A DNA stretch of 64,000 nt from Peribacillus butanolivorans (GCF_001273755.1 NZ_LGYA01000001.1:171198-235197); one strand, 5' to 3'. Positions 25,685 through 35,092 are shown, counted from the first letter of the stretch. Notes: generated by a model from the sequence alone, not told the origin. Numbers and translations are program-made.

Positions 25685-27604
25685 TTAGTTTTTCAATAAT
25701 CTTAAACTGTTCAGAATAACTAGAATGGTGCTTCCTTCATGGCCAATTACGCCATATGGAAGGTCGAGGAATTGAAGGAAGTTAGATGCAATCAGAACCA
25801 TAATGACAGAAATCGAGAAGACGACGTTTTGTTTGATGATTCGGTTCATTTTCTTAGATAACCTTACTGCTTCGGCAATACGCGGTAGGTCATTCTTCAT
25901 TAGGACAACATCCGCTGTTTCCAACGCAACATCTGTGCCCTCGCCCATTGCAATCCCGACAGAAGCAGTTGCAAGTGCAGGTGCATCATTAATTCCATCT
26001 CCAACCATTGCTACAGTACCGTAGTGTTCTTTCAACTTTTTCACTTCAGTAACCTTAGTTTCAGGTAAGCATTCAGCAATATATGCATCGATATGGCTCT
26101 CAGACGCAATCGCTTTAGCGGTCTTTTCACCATCGCCTGTTAGCATAACGGTATGAATGCCTTCATTTTTCAATGCTTCGATAGCAGTAATCGTTTCTTC
26201 ACGCACCACGTCTTTCAATGTAAGAATGCCGGCAATACCTTGATTGTCTCTTGCATAAACTATCGTCTTGCCTTGTTCAGCTAGTGTTAGTGCAATACCG
26301 TTTTGAAATTGTTCGGCTTCACTTCTTCCGACGAAATCAGCTTTTCCTACTTGCCAAAGTACTCCGCTGAAATATGCTTGAACCCCATTACCTGAGATAT
26401 CTTCCATATTATCCGGTTTAATGATGTCTTTTGCTAATTTAGTTTTAGCGTAGCGCACAATTGATGTTGCCAAAGGATGGTTCGAATAATTTTCAACAGA
26501 TGCAATATGGAATAGGAAATCTTCTTCGTTTAAATCTTCACGGATAATGACATCCGTTACCTCTGGTTTTCCTTTTGTTAATGTTCCGGTTTTATCTAAG
26601 GCAATTGCCCTCAAGTTACCAAGATTCTCAAGGTGGATACCACCTTTAAATAGAATTCCATGACGAGCACCATTAGAGATGGCAGATAGCGTAGCTGGCA
26701 TAATAGAAGCTACGAGAGCACAAGGTGAAGCAACAACAAGCAAAATCATTGCCCGGTAAAATGTTTCGGTCCAACTCCATCCTAATACAAAATGCGGTAC
26801 GAACAACATCAAAGCGACAACGGTTAATACGATTTTTACATAGGTTCCTTCAAAACGTTCAATGAACAGCTGAGAAGGAGACTTTTCACTTTGTGCAGAT
26901 TGAACGAGAGTAATTATTTTTTGAAATAATGTTTCGTTTGCTGGTTTTGTAATTTCTACGGTAATCGTTCCACGCAGATTCACTGTTCCCGCAAATACTT
27001 CATCATCCAATGACTTACTAACTGGAATAGATTCGCCAGTGATCGCCGCTTCATCAATATTGGTACGTCCGTCCGTGATTTTTCCATCAGAGGGTATTCT
27101 TTCACCTGGTTTTACCAAAATTAGGTCCCCGACTTGTAGCAGGGAGACGGATACGGTTTCTTCATATCCATTTGTGATTCGCAGCGCTTCTTCCGGCTGT
27201 AAATCCATAAGTGCTGAAATTTCTTTATGACTTTTATTCATTGTGTATGTTTCAAGCGCCCCGCTTAAAGCAAAAATAAAAATTAAAATAGCGCCCTCCG
27301 TCCAGTAACCGATAATCGCAGAACCGATGGCCGCGAAAATCATTAGCATCTCTACATTCAATTCCTTATCGGCAAACGTATCTTCAATTCCCTCTTTTGC
27401 TTTGGCATAACCGCCGATTAGGAAGGAAGCTAAATATATAACGATAGAAGGAGTTTCAAGTCCATTCTTAGAAAGCGCCCAGCCCAATAATATCAATACA
27501 CCGCTAAACAATGCGGCAATAAGTTCTAGATGGGGTTTTACTTTTTCCAACCAAGAGGTTTCGCATGCAGTCGGTTGTGTTAATTGTTTAGTATCAGTGG
27601 TCAT
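25685..27604 (-). CDS. pfeT: P1B-4-type metal-exporting ATPase (PfeT/ZosA type, probable Fe(II) efflux)
   Basis: 639 residues from the ATG at 27604, which follows gggaggg; the longer in-frame start at 27658 would run through the operator. B. subtilis PfeT (formerly ZosA) is 637. Phosphorylation site DKTGTLTKG, hinge GDGINDAPAL. The membrane metal motif is SPC (VVASPCALVAS), not CPC, and the last helices carry HEGST. This pair defines the P1B-4 group. No N-terminal metal-binding HMA domain. It should pump Fe2+ (perhaps Zn2+ or Co2+) outward. A Fur-family dyad lies 36 bases upstream, as expected for PerR/Fur-type control. Confidence 0.88.
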   Translation of the reverse strand: MTTDTKQLTQPTACETSWLEKVKPHLELIAALFSGVLILLGWALSKNGLETPSIVIYLASFLIGGYAKAKEGIEDTFADKELNVEMLMIFAAIGSAIIGYWTEGAILIFIFALSGALETYTMNKSHKEISALMDLQPEEALRITNGYEETVSVSLLQVGDLILVKPGERIPSDGKITDGRTNIDEAAITGESIPVSKSLDDEVFAGTVNLRGTITVEITKPANETLFQKIITLVQSAQSEKSPSQLFIERFEGTYVKIVLTVVALMLFVPHFVLGWSWTETFYRAMILLVVASPCALVASIMPATLSAISNGARHGILFKGGIHLENLGNLRAIALDKTGTLTKGKPEVTDVIIREDLNEEDFLFHIASVENYSNHPLATSIVRYAKTKLAKDIIKPDNMEDISGNGVQAYFSGVLWQVGKADFVGRSEAEQFQNGIALTLAEQGKTIVYARDNQGIAGILTLKDVVREETITAIEALKNEGIHTVMLTGDGEKTAKAIASESHIDAYIAECLPETKVTEVKKLKEHYGTVAMVGDGINDAPALATASVGIAMGEGTDVALETADVVLMKNDLPRIAEAVRLSKKMNRIIKQNVVFSISVIMVLIASNFLQFLDLPYGVIGHEGSTILVILNSLRLLKN

Positions 27605-27639
27605 AAGATTCCCTCCCATATTCTTTTCTATTTTTGTGT

Positions 27640-27660
27640 AAATGATATAGATTATCATTT
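27640..27660. promoter_or_regulatory. Fur-family (probably PerR-type) operator upstream of pfeT
   Basis: The plus strand has TGATATAGATTATCA (27643-27657), a 7-1-7 dyad, extended by AAA and TTT arms. It matches the Fur/PerR/Zur inverted-repeat layout; the right half TTATCA is perfect. The B. subtilis homolog is a PerR target, so PerR is the best guess. Confidence 0.7.
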
Positions 27661-27939
27661 GTATAATATATAATTGAGAAAGATAATCAACGTCATTTCT
27701 CTGAATAAAATATGAAAGCTGTCACCAAAATTGCGATGACAGCAACGATTTAAAAGGTTTATTAACGTGGTGTTCTTTTTATTAATCTTATATTAACACA
27801 TATCCTATTCAAAAATAAAGAAGAATGATTCTAATATAGGAAAAAATATAAAGAACCATAATTTATATCATTTGACCACTATATGATAAATACAATACAA
27901 ATTGAATAATAAATGGAGTAGTTCAGATAATAAACTATA
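27661..27939. other. Intergenic region between pfeT and yfkF
   Basis: Holds a hairpin GCTGTCA / TGACAGC (27718-27742) with a 10-11-nt loop but no clear U run, and otherwise only AT-rich sequence. The hairpin might end leaky yfkF transcription on the minus strand. Confidence 0.4.
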
Positions 27940-29106
27940 CTACAAGTTTGGAGCAGGCATTTTTTCCTTAAATAGCACCAGTGAAATAAAGACAAGAAGA
28001 AGCATTATACTAATTAAATAGAAAAAATTACCTCCTTGTAAGTATTCTATGACTAAACCACCGAAAAACGGACCACCAATGCTGCCGAGACTGTAGAAGA
28101 TGCTGCATAACAGATTTCCTGCAGGTAATAGGTTGCGGGGCAAAAGGTCTGCCATATAACTGATTCCTAAAGAGAAAGTCGAACCCACCATCATCCCGCC
28201 AAGCAGGAAGCAAATGAACAGACCGATTACGGAATATGAAACAATCCCAGCTAGAGTAAATACGGTAAAGCCTGAAAAAAGAATGATCAGCAAGATTTTT
28301 CGTCGGCCAAATCGGTCACTGAGCATTCCAAGCGGAATCTGTGAAAGCAAAGTACCACCTGAAAATGCTGGAATGATAAGCGATACTGCGGTTAAATCAA
28401 TTCCAGAGCGCAACGCGAATACTGGAAAGTTGCTATTCAATGAGGATTCAAGCACGCCAAAGGTGAATGGAAGTAAAAAGGCGACCCAAGCAATGTGACT
28501 CACTTTCGTAAACCGTTTGAGTGTACCGAAGAATGATGTGCTTTCTGACTCATCCTGTTCAGGAAGCTCGTTTTTAATCAGGAATACAGTCATCCACGTA
28601 AGTAGGCTTAGTATGGATGTAATGATGAATGGCAAAGACTGATTAATCTCCAGAAGCTTCGTCATTAGCGGACCAACCATGAAACCAAGACTGAAAAATA
28701 GTCCATAAATAGCGATATTCCTTCCGCGCTTTGCTGAAGGGGAAATAGCGGTAATCCATGTCTGGGTAGCAAAGTGAAGGGTATGATCACCGATTCCGAT
28801 GAAAAAACGCAGAGCAAACCAAAACCAGAATGATTTCCAGACCGGAAATAAGGCAAGTGAAAGAATTACCGTTATTCCGCCAAATAATATTAATGGCTTA
28901 TAGCCATATTTGCGGAGAGGTGCTTCCATAAAAGGAGAAATTAAAAGAATCCCAATATAAAGTGACGCAGCATGAAATCCATTTAAGGAAGAGCTAATTC
29001 CGTCATTTTCGAAAATGATTGCGATAATTGGCAGAAGCATTCCTTGAGAAAATCCAGATATGCCGACCATACAAATTAGAACACTAATAAGCAGCTTTTG
29101 ATTCAT
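27940..29106 (-). CDS. yfkF: MFS transporter, YfkF-like
   Basis: 388 residues, 12 membrane helices. MFS loop motif LGMLSDRFGRRKIL near 259-272 and the equivalent N-half loop EAPLRKYGYKPLIL. Likely a drug or metabolite exporter in the inner membrane; substrate unknown. Assigned yfkF from length and from lying next to chaA (yfkE) as in B. subtilis. Divergent from chaA, monocistronic. ATG at 29106; upstream sequence taggagacgaaaact serves as ribosome site. Confidence 0.82.
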   Translation of the reverse strand: MNQKLLISVLICMVGISGFSQGMLLPIIAIIFENDGISSSLNGFHAASLYIGILLISPFMEAPLRKYGYKPLILFGGITVILSLALFPVWKSFWFWFALRFFIGIGDHTLHFATQTWITAISPSAKRGRNIAIYGLFFSLGFMVGPLMTKLLEINQSLPFIITSILSLLTWMTVFLIKNELPEQDESESTSFFGTLKRFTKVSHIAWVAFLLPFTFGVLESSLNSNFPVFALRSGIDLTAVSLIIPAFSGGTLLSQIPLGMLSDRFGRRKILLIILFSGFTVFTLAGIVSYSVIGLFICFLLGGMMVGSTFSLGISYMADLLPRNLLPAGNLLCSIFYSLGSIGGPFFGGLVIEYLQGGNFFYLISIMLLLVFISLVLFKEKMPAPNL

Positions 29107-29299
29107 AAGTTTTCGTCTCCTAAGATATGTATACCTTGTTGATGTTACATCCAGGGGAGAGGGTTAAGCAATAGAAATTTGGGTAAATGTTGACAAGAAG
29201 AGAATATCGTTAAAAATCCCCTTTTTCATTTCGGGAAAATTATGTATGATAATTTTTGTTACATATTAAATTGCATATAGGATTGTGAGGAGAAATATC

Positions 29300-30364
29300 G
29301 TGGATAAAATATTTTTGGGGCTCGTCCTCTTAGGTGTCCCTTTATCAGTTATAGGTTCTTTGATGCATTGGCCGAGTGTAATCATGTTTATTGTGTATTG
29401 TTTAACAATTATAGCGCTCGCAGGTTTTATGGGCCGGGCAACGGAAAGTCTAGCGATTGTGATGGGCCCAAGGATTGGTGGACTGTTGAACGCAACCTTT
29501 GGTAATGCAGTGGAACTGATTATTTCCATTTTTTCATTAAAGGCAGGGCTAGTGGGCGTCGTATTAGCCTCCTTAACTGGATCGGTATTAGGAAACTTAT
29601 TGTTGGTGGCAGGACTTTCCTTTTTTATTGGGGGGACGAGGTACAAACGGCAGAAATTTAATGTGTTCGATGCAAGGCATAACGCTGGTCTGCTAATCTT
29701 CGCCGTTATTGTTGCTTTCGTGATACCGGAAGTGTTCACTCAAAACATGAGCGAATCAAGTACTATGTCGTTAAGTGTCGGAATTTCCATTATTTTAATC
29801 TTATTATACTTAGCGGCATTATTCTTTAAATTAGTTACTCATCGCGGGGTTTATCAGCATGCGGAAAAAAGAGAAGCCCATGAGGAACATGAAGAGGAAA
29901 TACCGGAATGGAGCAAGAAAAAGGCCATTACTATCCTAGCTGTTGCTACATTGGCTGTTGCTTACGTATCGGAAAAACTTGTTCATACTTTCAGTGAAGT
30001 CGGGGAGACGTTCGGGTGGACAGAGTTATTTATCGGGGTCATTATCGTTGCCATCGTAGGTAACGCGGCTGAACATGCATCAGCCGTTATTATGGCATAT
30101 AAAAATAAAATGGATGTCGCTGTTGAGATTGCAGTCGGTTCTACGCTGCAAGTAGCGATGTTCGTTGCTCCTGTCCTAGTGTTGATATCATTAATGTATC
30201 CAACACATATGCCGCTTGTTTTCACATTGCCTGAGTTGATTTCTATGGTTACGGCTGTCTTTCTGATGATTATGATTTCGAATGACGGGGAAACGAACTG
30301 GTTTGAAGGGCTTACCCTGTTGGCTGCTTACTTTATTATGGGGATTGGATTTTACTTATTATAA
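29300..30364 (+). CDS. chaA: Calcium/proton antiporter ChaA (YfkE)
   Basis: 354 residues, about 11 helices in two CaCA halves. The alpha-repeat motifs are NATFGNAVELIISIF (~66-80) and VAIVGNAAEHASAVIMAYKN, each with the essential Glu. An acidic His-rich loop (HAEKREAHEEHEEEIPEW) lies between the halves. Exports Ca2+ in exchange for H+. The in-frame GTG at 29285 is part of the ribosome site gtgaggaga, so the GTG at 29300 is preferred. Confidence 0.9.
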   Translation: MDKIFLGLVLLGVPLSVIGSLMHWPSVIMFIVYCLTIIALAGFMGRATESLAIVMGPRIGGLLNATFGNAVELIISIFSLKAGLVGVVLASLTGSVLGNLLLVAGLSFFIGGTRYKRQKFNVFDARHNAGLLIFAVIVAFVIPEVFTQNMSESSTMSLSVGISIILILLYLAALFFKLVTHRGVYQHAEKREAHEEHEEEIPEWSKKKAITILAVATLAVAYVSEKLVHTFSEVGETFGWTELFIGVIIVAIVGNAAEHASAVIMAYKNKMDVAVEIAVGSTLQVAMFVAPVLVLISLMYPTHMPLVFTLPELISMVTAVFLMIMISNDGETNWFEGLTLLAAYFIMGIGFYLL

Positions 30365-30369
30365 GAGTG

Positions 30370-30402
30370 TCAGGCCTTCCACATCGGGAGGTCTTTTCTT
30401 AT
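30370..30402 (+). terminator. Terminator of chaA
   Basis: GGCCTTCC / GGGAGGTC hairpin, then TTTTCTT, 6 bases after the stop. Confidence 0.75.
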
Positions 30403-30417
30403 GAGAAATGCGGATAC

Positions 30418-30460
30418 AAATAAAAATGACTCTGCCCAGGTTATTTTAGCAGAGTCATTT
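30418..30460 (-). terminator. Terminator of the small convergent unit
   Basis: AAATGACTCTGC / GCAGAGTCATTT, 12-bp stem. On the minus strand it is followed by TTATTTG, with the stem itself ending in T. On the plus strand the following sequence is weaker (CTATATT). Confidence 0.8.
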
Positions 30461-30683
30461 CTATATTAATAAATTACCATTCATAAATTAATCCAAAATT
30501 TTTCATCATGCTTCTGTTAAAGTTGAGAAATAATTCTAGAGTGTTACACCATCCTTTTACATCAAATTTAAGTAAGTGGCGAATTCGTTTTTCTGTCATC
30601 CTTGAAAAGGGTGTCTTAGATCGATAAGCATACCTCCTGAACGTTTATTAGGTATGAACGATTTCGCCTCCTTTTTATAATGT
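30424..30683 (-). ncRNA. Candidate ~260-nt transcript with a folded 5' region
   Basis: It is bounded by a good promoter (30690-30718) and a terminator (30460-30418). The 5' part can form a closing stem from 30657-30668 with 30578-30589 (11 of 12 pairs), an inner 7-bp hairpin (30629-30635 with 30650-30656), and a small hairpin (30597-30603 with 30607-30613). Two purine-rich ribosome-site-like blocks lie inside the fold. It may be a regulatory leader for the 41-codon frame below, or a stand-alone RNA. No known riboswitch class was recognised. One base pair is better on the plus strand, so orientation is not fully certain. Confidence 0.45.
30474..30599 (-). CDS. Possible 41-residue small protein in the convergent unit
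   Basis: MTEKRIRHLLKFDVKGWCNT continues LELFLNFNRSMMKNFGLIYEW, basic then amphipathic, stop just before the terminator. caagg precedes the ATG; the ATG also overlaps the TGA of an 11-codon frame (30631-30596) in an ATGA arrangement. Translation is plausible but unproven, since no strong ribosome site is correctly spaced. Family not recognised. Confidence 0.4.
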   Translation of the reverse strand: MTEKRIRHLLKFDVKGWCNTLELFLNFNRSMMKNFGLIYEW

Positions 30684-30689
30684 AAGTTA

Positions 30690-30718
30690 AGTATAACCGA
30701 TTTATATAAAAAAGTAAA
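30690..30718 (-). promoter_or_regulatory. Sigma-A-type promoter of the small convergent unit
   Basis: On the minus strand TTTACT, 17 bases, TATACT: a close match to TTGACA-N17-TATAAT. Predicted start near 30683. Confidence 0.65.
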
Positions 30719-30835
30719 TATTCTGAACTTTACAAATTTATTACAAAATCAACATGTTATTGAAATGTATAGAATGTTGAGTAAAAACAAAATCTATAAA
30801 CAAAATGATTGAACCTTTTAAAGGAGTGCTACAGC

Positions 30836-31651
30836 ATGAGACGACTTATTCTTATTACAGTGTTTGCCCTAACTGCCTTTATTCAGGCGAATGTAAGTTT
30901 TGCAGCCCCTATATCAGCCGGAGATAAAACAACTCCGAACAAGGTGAATATCCCACCTTCCGTATTAAATATTGCGAAGGAGAATACGTATCCAAACTCG
31001 ACTCAGGATCTTCCAATGCTGCAGCCGAGTGAGTTTGCTAAACAGTTGATTGATTCATCGGATATTAAGATTGAAAATCCAGAACTCATTCATATGTTGA
31101 ATGAATCAGCAATTGCAAAGGCACCGCTTGCTTTTGGTTACAGGGCGACCATTTACCTTGGCCATTGGGCGTTGAATTACGAGTCTTCCGAGACGGCCCC
31201 AAATTGGGAATATCAAAAGATCAATATGAATTACTATGATAATCGCGGCGGTGATGTTCCATACAGAATCCGTTATGTCCAAGAAAACCAAAAGGCAGTG
31301 AGTGGTGGACTAACAGCGAAAATTCCTAAGGCCGAGGATGTTAAAAAGATGATGCTATTAAAAGCTACGGAAAAGACCCATTTGCCACTCGCTTTTGAAA
31401 CGATTGTTGGAGCTGGTACGAAAAAAGATGAAGTATACAATGTTGCTTCAAATCGGATTGGTTATTTATCTAGCTATGCTTCTGCCGTCAATGAAAAAGG
31501 TAAGGTCACCTATGGAGAAGTATATTTGAACCTTAAAGGAAATAAACGCTCGATTACGATTAAAAATATTACCTCTCAAGGCATAGGCGCTTGGATACCA
31601 GTTCAGGACCATGTTTCCTTCAGCTTTACTGTTTCGCAACAACCACGGTAA
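30836..31651 (+). CDS. yfkD: YfkD-family exported protein
   Basis: 271 residues. A clear signal peptide (MRRLILITVFALTAFIQANV then SFA, cleavage before APIS) is followed by a soluble domain with APLAFGYRATIYLGHWALNY and GIGAWIPVQDHVSFSF. Length and neighbours (chaA, yfkAB) match YfkD. Exported or surface-attached; function unknown. ATG at 30836 follows aaaggag; an earlier in-frame ATG at 30809 has no ribosome site and would hide the signal peptide. Confidence 0.85.
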   Translation: MRRLILITVFALTAFIQANVSFAAPISAGDKTTPNKVNIPPSVLNIAKENTYPNSTQDLPMLQPSEFAKQLIDSSDIKIENPELIHMLNESAIAKAPLAFGYRATIYLGHWALNYESSETAPNWEYQKINMNYYDNRGGDVPYRIRYVQENQKAVSGGLTAKIPKAEDVKKMMLLKATEKTHLPLAFETIVGAGTKKDEVYNVASNRIGYLSSYASAVNEKGKVTYGEVYLNLKGNKRSITIKNITSQGIGAWIPVQDHVSFSFTVSQQPR

Positions 31652-31663
31652 GGAAGGTGAAGT

Positions 31664-31694
31664 AAAAAAACTCGCCTGATTGGCGAGTTTTTTT
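31664..31694. terminator. Bidirectional terminator between yfkD and yfkAB
   Basis: AAACTCGCC / GGCGAGTTT, 9-bp stem, with A7 and T7 runs. Confidence 0.92.
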
Positions 31695-31695
31695 C

Positions 31696-32823
31696 TCATA
31701 TATTAGACTTTCTTACGCTGAAGTCTTCTTTAGGGTAATATGCATTTTTGACAAGAACATTCGGACCGAGACATTTAACCGACGAACAGTGGCAGTTTAA
31801 TTCATTGGCCAGCTTCGAATTCATCCATGTTTCATAGGATTCGGTTAACGGCTGATCAATGATATTTCCCAAAGTAGGTGCATCCCCAAAATCGGTAACA
31901 ATGACTTCTCCGGTAAAAATATTGACATTCAAACGAGAGCGTCCATCAGGGTCATTCCGAACTGTCACTTTTTTAGCACTGTAAAGCCGCTGAAGCAGCT
32001 CTAAATCTTCTTTGCTGTTGTTACATGGATAGAATGGGAGCGTTCCGAAAAGCATCCATACATTTTCATCCCGAATATTAAGTAGATGATGAATCGCCTC
32101 GCGCATGTTCTCCAATGATAACGTTTCAAGTGCTGAGGCGAAATCACTTGGGTACATCGGATGTATTTCATGGCGCTGACATCCCATTTCAACGACAATC
32201 TGTCTGTGGATATGCTCAAGATGCGGCAAGGTGCGTTTATTAAGCATCGTTTCTGCAGAAACTAGTACACCTGCTTTTGTCAGGGCACGGGAATTTTCAA
32301 TCATTTTATCAAATAATTTTTTTCGTTGCTCGCGCGAAGGTTTGCGGTCCATCATGGCAAAACCGATATCGATGAATTCATCGATCGTTCCCCAGTTATG
32401 GGAAATATGAAGAACATCCAAATAGGGTATGATTTCCTCATACCGTTCCAAGTCAAGGGTCAAGTTAGAATTGATTTGGGTACGAACTCCACGGTTACGA
32501 GCATATTTTAATAAAGGTAAAACATAATTTTTCACTTGTTTTTTAGAAAGCATTGGTTCACCGCCAGTTATACTTAGCGAGCGAAGCAATGGTATCTCAT
32601 CGAGGCGCTGAATTATTAATTCTAAAGGAAGAGCATCCGGGTCTTTTGGCTGAAGTGTGTAACCGACAGCACAATGTTCGCAACGCATATTGCAAAGGGT
32701 AGTGGTTGTGAATTCGACATTGGTAAGACTGAGCTTTCCGTATTGTTCAACGTCCATATATGCTTCCCAAGGATCATACTTGGGTGTGATTGGTGTTAAA
32801 AGATCTTGCTTGATTATAGACAT
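31696..32823 (-). CDS. yfkAB: Radical SAM / CxCxxxxC-motif protein YfkAB
   Basis: 375 residues. The radical SAM cluster motif is C44-x3-C48-x2-C51 (TLCNMRCEHCAVGY), followed by SITGGEPMLS. The C-terminal C344-x-C346-x4-C351 motif (CHCSSVKC) binds a further cluster, as in SPASM-like proteins. Single full-length gene here. The reaction is unknown; the family is widespread in Bacillus and phylogenetically sporadic elsewhere. ATG at 32823 after aaggagt. Confidence 0.92.
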   Translation of the reverse strand: MSIIKQDLLTPITPKYDPWEAYMDVEQYGKLSLTNVEFTTTTLCNMRCEHCAVGYTLQPKDPDALPLELIIQRLDEIPLLRSLSITGGEPMLSKKQVKNYVLPLLKYARNRGVRTQINSNLTLDLERYEEIIPYLDVLHISHNWGTIDEFIDIGFAMMDRKPSREQRKKLFDKMIENSRALTKAGVLVSAETMLNKRTLPHLEHIHRQIVVEMGCQRHEIHPMYPSDFASALETLSLENMREAIHHLLNIRDENVWMLFGTLPFYPCNNSKEDLELLQRLYSAKKVTVRNDPDGRSRLNVNIFTGEVIVTDFGDAPTLGNIIDQPLTESYETWMNSKLANELNCHCSSVKCLGPNVLVKNAYYPKEDFSVRKSNI

Positions 32824-32972
32824 GTTTAAAACTCCTTACGTAATAATGCACTAACCCATTATGAACAATGGGCACAAAAATTGTCAAATGGCGGAGAGCT
32901 TCATTTTAGCTTGCCATTGCACTTTCAAGAGGATTTCGTTACGATGGAAGAAGAACGGAAGGAGAGTGCCTC

Positions 32973-33161
32973 ATGGGAAAAACCATTACAGGTAAAAACG
33001 AACAATTAACATACTTAAAAGAACGCCTCACGATGTTCATGGAGGTTCTTGACCATATTGAACCAGAAAATACAGAATTAGAAGATATTGATCGCTTAAT
33101 CGGCATGCTTGATGATTTGGAAGTTAAAGTAGAACAATTTAAAACGCGCAAAGAAGGATAA
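32973..33161 (+). CDS. SE1561-family small protein
   Basis: 62 residues: MGKTITGKNEQLTYLKERLT through EQFKTRKEG. Charged, helical and probably coiled-coil forming. The family is common in Bacillaceae and staphylococci; function unknown. ATG after ggaaggagag. Own terminator 42 bases later. Confidence 0.75.
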   Translation: MGKTITGKNEQLTYLKERLTMFMEVLDHIEPENTELEDIDRLIGMLDDLEVKVEQFKTRKEG

Positions 33162-33202
33162 TATCTGTACGATAGTATGATTTTTTTATAATTAATATTC
33201 AT

Positions 33203-33237
33203 AAAGGGATGACGCTATTTACTCGTCATCCCTTTTT
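33203..33237 (+). terminator. Terminator of the SE1561-family gene
   Basis: AAAGGGATGACG / CGTCATCCCTTT, 12-bp stem, then T run. Confidence 0.9.
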
Positions 33238-33476
33238 ATATGTAAGGAAGAAAAATGGTTATTTAAAATTAGGTAATTATCGGTAATTTTTTTGCTTTAT
33301 GCTATTCTTAGCGCCATGATTATTTCTCTTCACACTGATTTTCATTAAGAAAACTAATTACTTGTTTTCGAAAGATTATGTTAGATGTATAATAAAACGG
33401 GTGTTGTATCATTTGCTCTTATATAGAGAAGCGGTGAATGATTAAATCTAGGGGAAATAAGAGGGGGAAGAGAAAT

Positions 33477-35045
33477 TTGGATATTCAAAAATTCCAAGAA
33501 AGTATGTACAGTCTTATCGTTGAAACTTCAACGAATCTTCCAAAGGATGTTCGTCGTGCGGTCAAAAGTGCGAAACAACGTGAAAATGCAGGTACGCGTT
33601 CAGCGTTGAGCCTAACAACAATCACGAATAATATTACAATGGCTGACGACAATGTATCACCGATTTGTCAGGATACAGGTCTGCCGACATTTAAAATTAA
33701 AACTCCAGTTGGTGTGAACCAACTTGAAATAAAAGAAGCAATTCGAAATGCAATCATTTTAGCAACAAAAGGCGGAAAGCTTCGTCCAAACGCAGTTGAC
33801 TCTTTGTCAGGTGAAAACAGCGGGGATAACCTTGGGGAAGGTCTTCCTGTCATGAAATTCGATCAATGGGAAAAAGATTACATTGATGTGCGTCTTATAT
33901 TAAAAGGCGGCGGCTGTGAAAATAAAAATATTCAATACAGTCTTCCGATGGAGATTGAAGGATTAGGTAAAGCCGGCCGTGATTTAGACGGAATCCGTAA
34001 ATGTGTTCTTCATTCCGTATACCAAGCGCAAGGACAAGGCTGTAGCGCAGGGTTCATCGGCGTTGGTATCGGGGGAGACCGTTCATCCGGATATGATTTG
34101 GCTAAGGCTCAACTTTTCCGCAGCAACGAAGATGTGAATCCGAATGAGGATCTTCGTAAACTAGAAGAGTATATTATGGAGACGGCTAATGAATTGGGAA
34201 TCGGCACGATGGGCTTTGGCGGAGAAACAACACTGCTTGGCTGTAAAATTGGTGTCATGCACCGTATTCCGGCAAGCTTTTTCGTATCGGTTGCTTACAA
34301 CTGTTGGGCTTTCCGTCGCTTAGGTGTGAAAGTGAGCCCAGAAACAGGAGAAATCAATGAATGGCTATATCAAGATGGCGAGAAAATTGACTTTGCTCTA
34401 GAAGCAGAAAAAGCAGCGAAAGAAGAAGTAGCCGCAGCAATAGAAGCGGAAGTTGAAGCACCGCGTGAAATCATCCTTCAGGCACCAATTACGGAAGAAC
34501 AAATCCGTGAGCTGAAAGTTGGTGACGTAGTCCGGATTAACGGAAGAATGTATACTGGCCGTGACGCGATACACAAGCACTTGTCTGAAAACCCTGCACC
34601 AATTGACCTTGATGGACAGATTATCTATCATTGTGGGCCGGTTATGCTTAAGGACGAAGAAGGTAAATGGCACGTGAAAGCTGCAGGTCCGACAACTAGT
34701 ATACGTGAAGAACCATACCAAGGCGATATCATGAAAAGATTTGGCATTCGCGCTGTTATTGGTAAAGGCGGAATGGGTCCAAAAACACTAGAAGCACTAA
34801 GTGAACACGGTGGTGTTTATTTAAACGCGATCGGCGGCGCAGCTCAATATTATGCAGACTGCATTAAATCAGTCGAAGGTGTGAACTTCACTGAATTTGG
34901 TATTCCTGAAGCAATGTGGCACTTGAACGTTGAAGGATTTACCGCAGTTGTTACCATGGATTCACATGGAAACAGCCTGCATAAAGACGTACAGCAATCT
35001 TCATTAGAAAAACTGTCACAATTCAAAGAACCTGTATTTAAATAA
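33477..35045 (+). CDS. fumA: Fumarate hydratase, class I ([4Fe-4S])
   Basis: 522 residues from the TTG at 33477 (MDIQKFQESMYSLIVETST), which matches typical starts and follows gaggggg. An in-frame ATG at 33438 lacks a good ribosome site. The alpha domain (~1-280) holds cluster cysteines in PICQDTG (Cys64), GQGCSAG (Cys189) and LLGCKIG (Cys256). The beta domain (~325-522) has GDVVRINGRMYTGRDAIHKH and CGPVM. Interconverts fumarate and malate; oxygen-sensitive. Bacilli often also carry a class II FumC, so this is probably one of two. Monocistronic. Confidence 0.93.
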   Translation: MDIQKFQESMYSLIVETSTNLPKDVRRAVKSAKQRENAGTRSALSLTTITNNITMADDNVSPICQDTGLPTFKIKTPVGVNQLEIKEAIRNAIILATKGGKLRPNAVDSLSGENSGDNLGEGLPVMKFDQWEKDYIDVRLILKGGGCENKNIQYSLPMEIEGLGKAGRDLDGIRKCVLHSVYQAQGQGCSAGFIGVGIGGDRSSGYDLAKAQLFRSNEDVNPNEDLRKLEEYIMETANELGIGTMGFGGETTLLGCKIGVMHRIPASFFVSVAYNCWAFRRLGVKVSPETGEINEWLYQDGEKIDFALEAEKAAKEEVAAAIEAEVEAPREIILQAPITEEQIRELKVGDVVRINGRMYTGRDAIHKHLSENPAPIDLDGQIIYHCGPVMLKDEEGKWHVKAAGPTTSIREEPYQGDIMKRFGIRAVIGKGGMGPKTLEALSEHGGVYLNAIGGAAQYYADCIKSVEGVNFTEFGIPEAMWHLNVEGFTAVVTMDSHGNSLHKDVQQSSLEKLSQFKEPVFK

Positions 35046-35055
35046 GATGTATGCA

Positions 35056-35089
35056 AAAGACGCTCACCAATTCGGTTGAGCGTCTTTTT
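35056..35089 (+). terminator. Terminator of the fumarase gene
   Basis: AAAGACGCTCA / TGAGCGTCTTT hairpin with flanking A and T runs; may also end the small gene on the other strand. Confidence 0.9.
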
Positions 35090-35092
35090 ACC

